A DNA stretch of 23,159 nt from DASYHS01 sp035998295 (lineage in GTDB: Bacteria; Pseudomonadota; Alphaproteobacteria; Azospirillales; Azospirillaceae): assembly GCF_035998295.1 (NCBI RefSeq), contig NZ_DASYHS010000030.1, positions 1 to 23,159 of the forward strand. The letters run 5' to 3'. Shown here piece by piece: positions 22,889-23,159 of the stretch. Under the pieces are notes generated by a model, which did no database searches, was not told the DNA's origin, and saw only the letters and a program-made list of their open reading frames with translations. Position 1 is the first letter of the stretch. Each line of letters begins with the position of its first letter. The translations under genes were made by a program, and so were the position numbers.

Positions 22889-23159
22889 TCACTCGCCGGC
22901 CGTATCCCCGAGGACGGCCGTACGGCGCGGCTTGGTCAGCGGTACCGGCACGACCCGGTACCGGTCCGACCCGGCATAGATGCCTTCCACCCGCTGGACC
23001 GCCAGGCGCTCGGCGTCGAGGCTGCGCACCTCGCGCTCGATCTCGGCCGCCTCGTCCCGGTCGGCGCCCAGGCGCACCAGGCCCTCGCGGCCGAAGACGA
23101 GCGCCGATTCGAGGGTCTCGCGCAGCTCGAAGTCCACGTTGCGCTCCAGCAGCGCGATG
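22889..23159 (-). CDS. Kef-type monovalent cation:proton antiporter (CPA2), C-terminal end, partial
   Basis: The frame runs off the window end on the minus strand; the GTG near 23137 is internal. The visible residues read ALLERNVDFELRETLESALV then FGREGLVRLGADRDEAAEIE and EREVRSLDAERLAVQ. This is the end of the cytoplasmic RCK region of KefB/KefC-type potassium efflux systems, compare the R-E-T-F/L-E-x-A pattern in that family. Intact proteins have a 12-13-helix membrane domain and an NAD/glutathione-binding domain upstream, out of view. Whether it is glutathione-gated cannot be seen. Confidence 0.75.
   Translation of the reverse strand, partial: IALLERNVDFELRETLESALVFGREGLVRLGADRDEAAEIEREVRSLDAERLAVQRVEGIYAGSDRYRVVPVPLTKPRRTAVLGDTAGE

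Noticed and set aside
1..23159. CRISPR array, tRNA, rRNA, transposase or phage genes
   Set aside because: I saw no regularly spaced repeats, no cloverleaf or rRNA-like stretches and no recombinase motifs on either strand, though a covariance-model scan was not possible.

Overview
The window is about 23 kb of very GC-rich DNA, with nearly every third codon position G or C. It looks like the chromosome of an alphaproteobacterium, most likely in or near the Rhodospirillales. This placement is an inference from the DUF2336 protein, the TRAP carboxylate transporter, the DUF3618/YihY pair and the exopolysaccharide gene set; no rRNA or tRNA is present to confirm it. I see no transposase, integrase, phage gene or CRISPR array.

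Layout. Positions 2-547 hold the 3' end of a DUF2336 gene. Positions 548-4260 hold a three-gene TRAP transporter (Tat-exported binding protein, DctQ with an extra N-terminal membrane segment, DctM). It is preceded by a palindrome of the TTGGT-N3-ACCAA type and has two GC hairpins after the binding-protein gene. Positions 4370-6125 encode a DUF3618/four-helix-bundle fusion and a YihY/BrkB membrane protein. A composite inverted-repeat element (about 6138-6290) and a terminator-like hairpin precede galE (minus strand, 6426-7433). Upstream of galE, also on the minus strand, is a lipoprotein whose body resembles a Ca-dependent CBM60-type carbohydrate-binding module.

Positions 8050-20122 form an exopolysaccharide locus. 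It contains a WbaP-type initiating sugar-phosphate transferase (plus), a Wzz/BY-kinase fusion and a WecG/TagA/CpsF glycosyltransferase (minus), then a Wzx flippase, two GT4 glycosyltransferases and a GT14 (core-2-like) glycosyltransferase (plus). A 49-codon acidic ORF with a good ribosome binding site follows. No Wzy polymerase or Wza export protein lies in the window. Embedded in the locus, on the minus strand downstream of wecG, is an ECF41 sigma factor with its cognate AhpD/carboxymuconolactone decarboxylase gene. I find two matching ECF41-type promoters (TGTCACG or GGTCACG, N16, CGTC): one before the sigma gene, and one inside the last codons of the sigma gene driving the AhpD gene.

Positions 20212-23159 look like a thiol/electrophile-stress region. 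It contains an HxlR regulator divergent from a dehydrogenase that has lost its C-terminal helical domain, a GFA-family zinc protein, a glutathione S-transferase divergent from a second HxlR regulator, and the 3' end of a Kef-type cation/proton antiporter. The most interesting signals are the ECF41 promoter pair, the internally deleted dehydrogenase, the unannotated small ORF, the CBM60-like lipoprotein and the TRAP operator.
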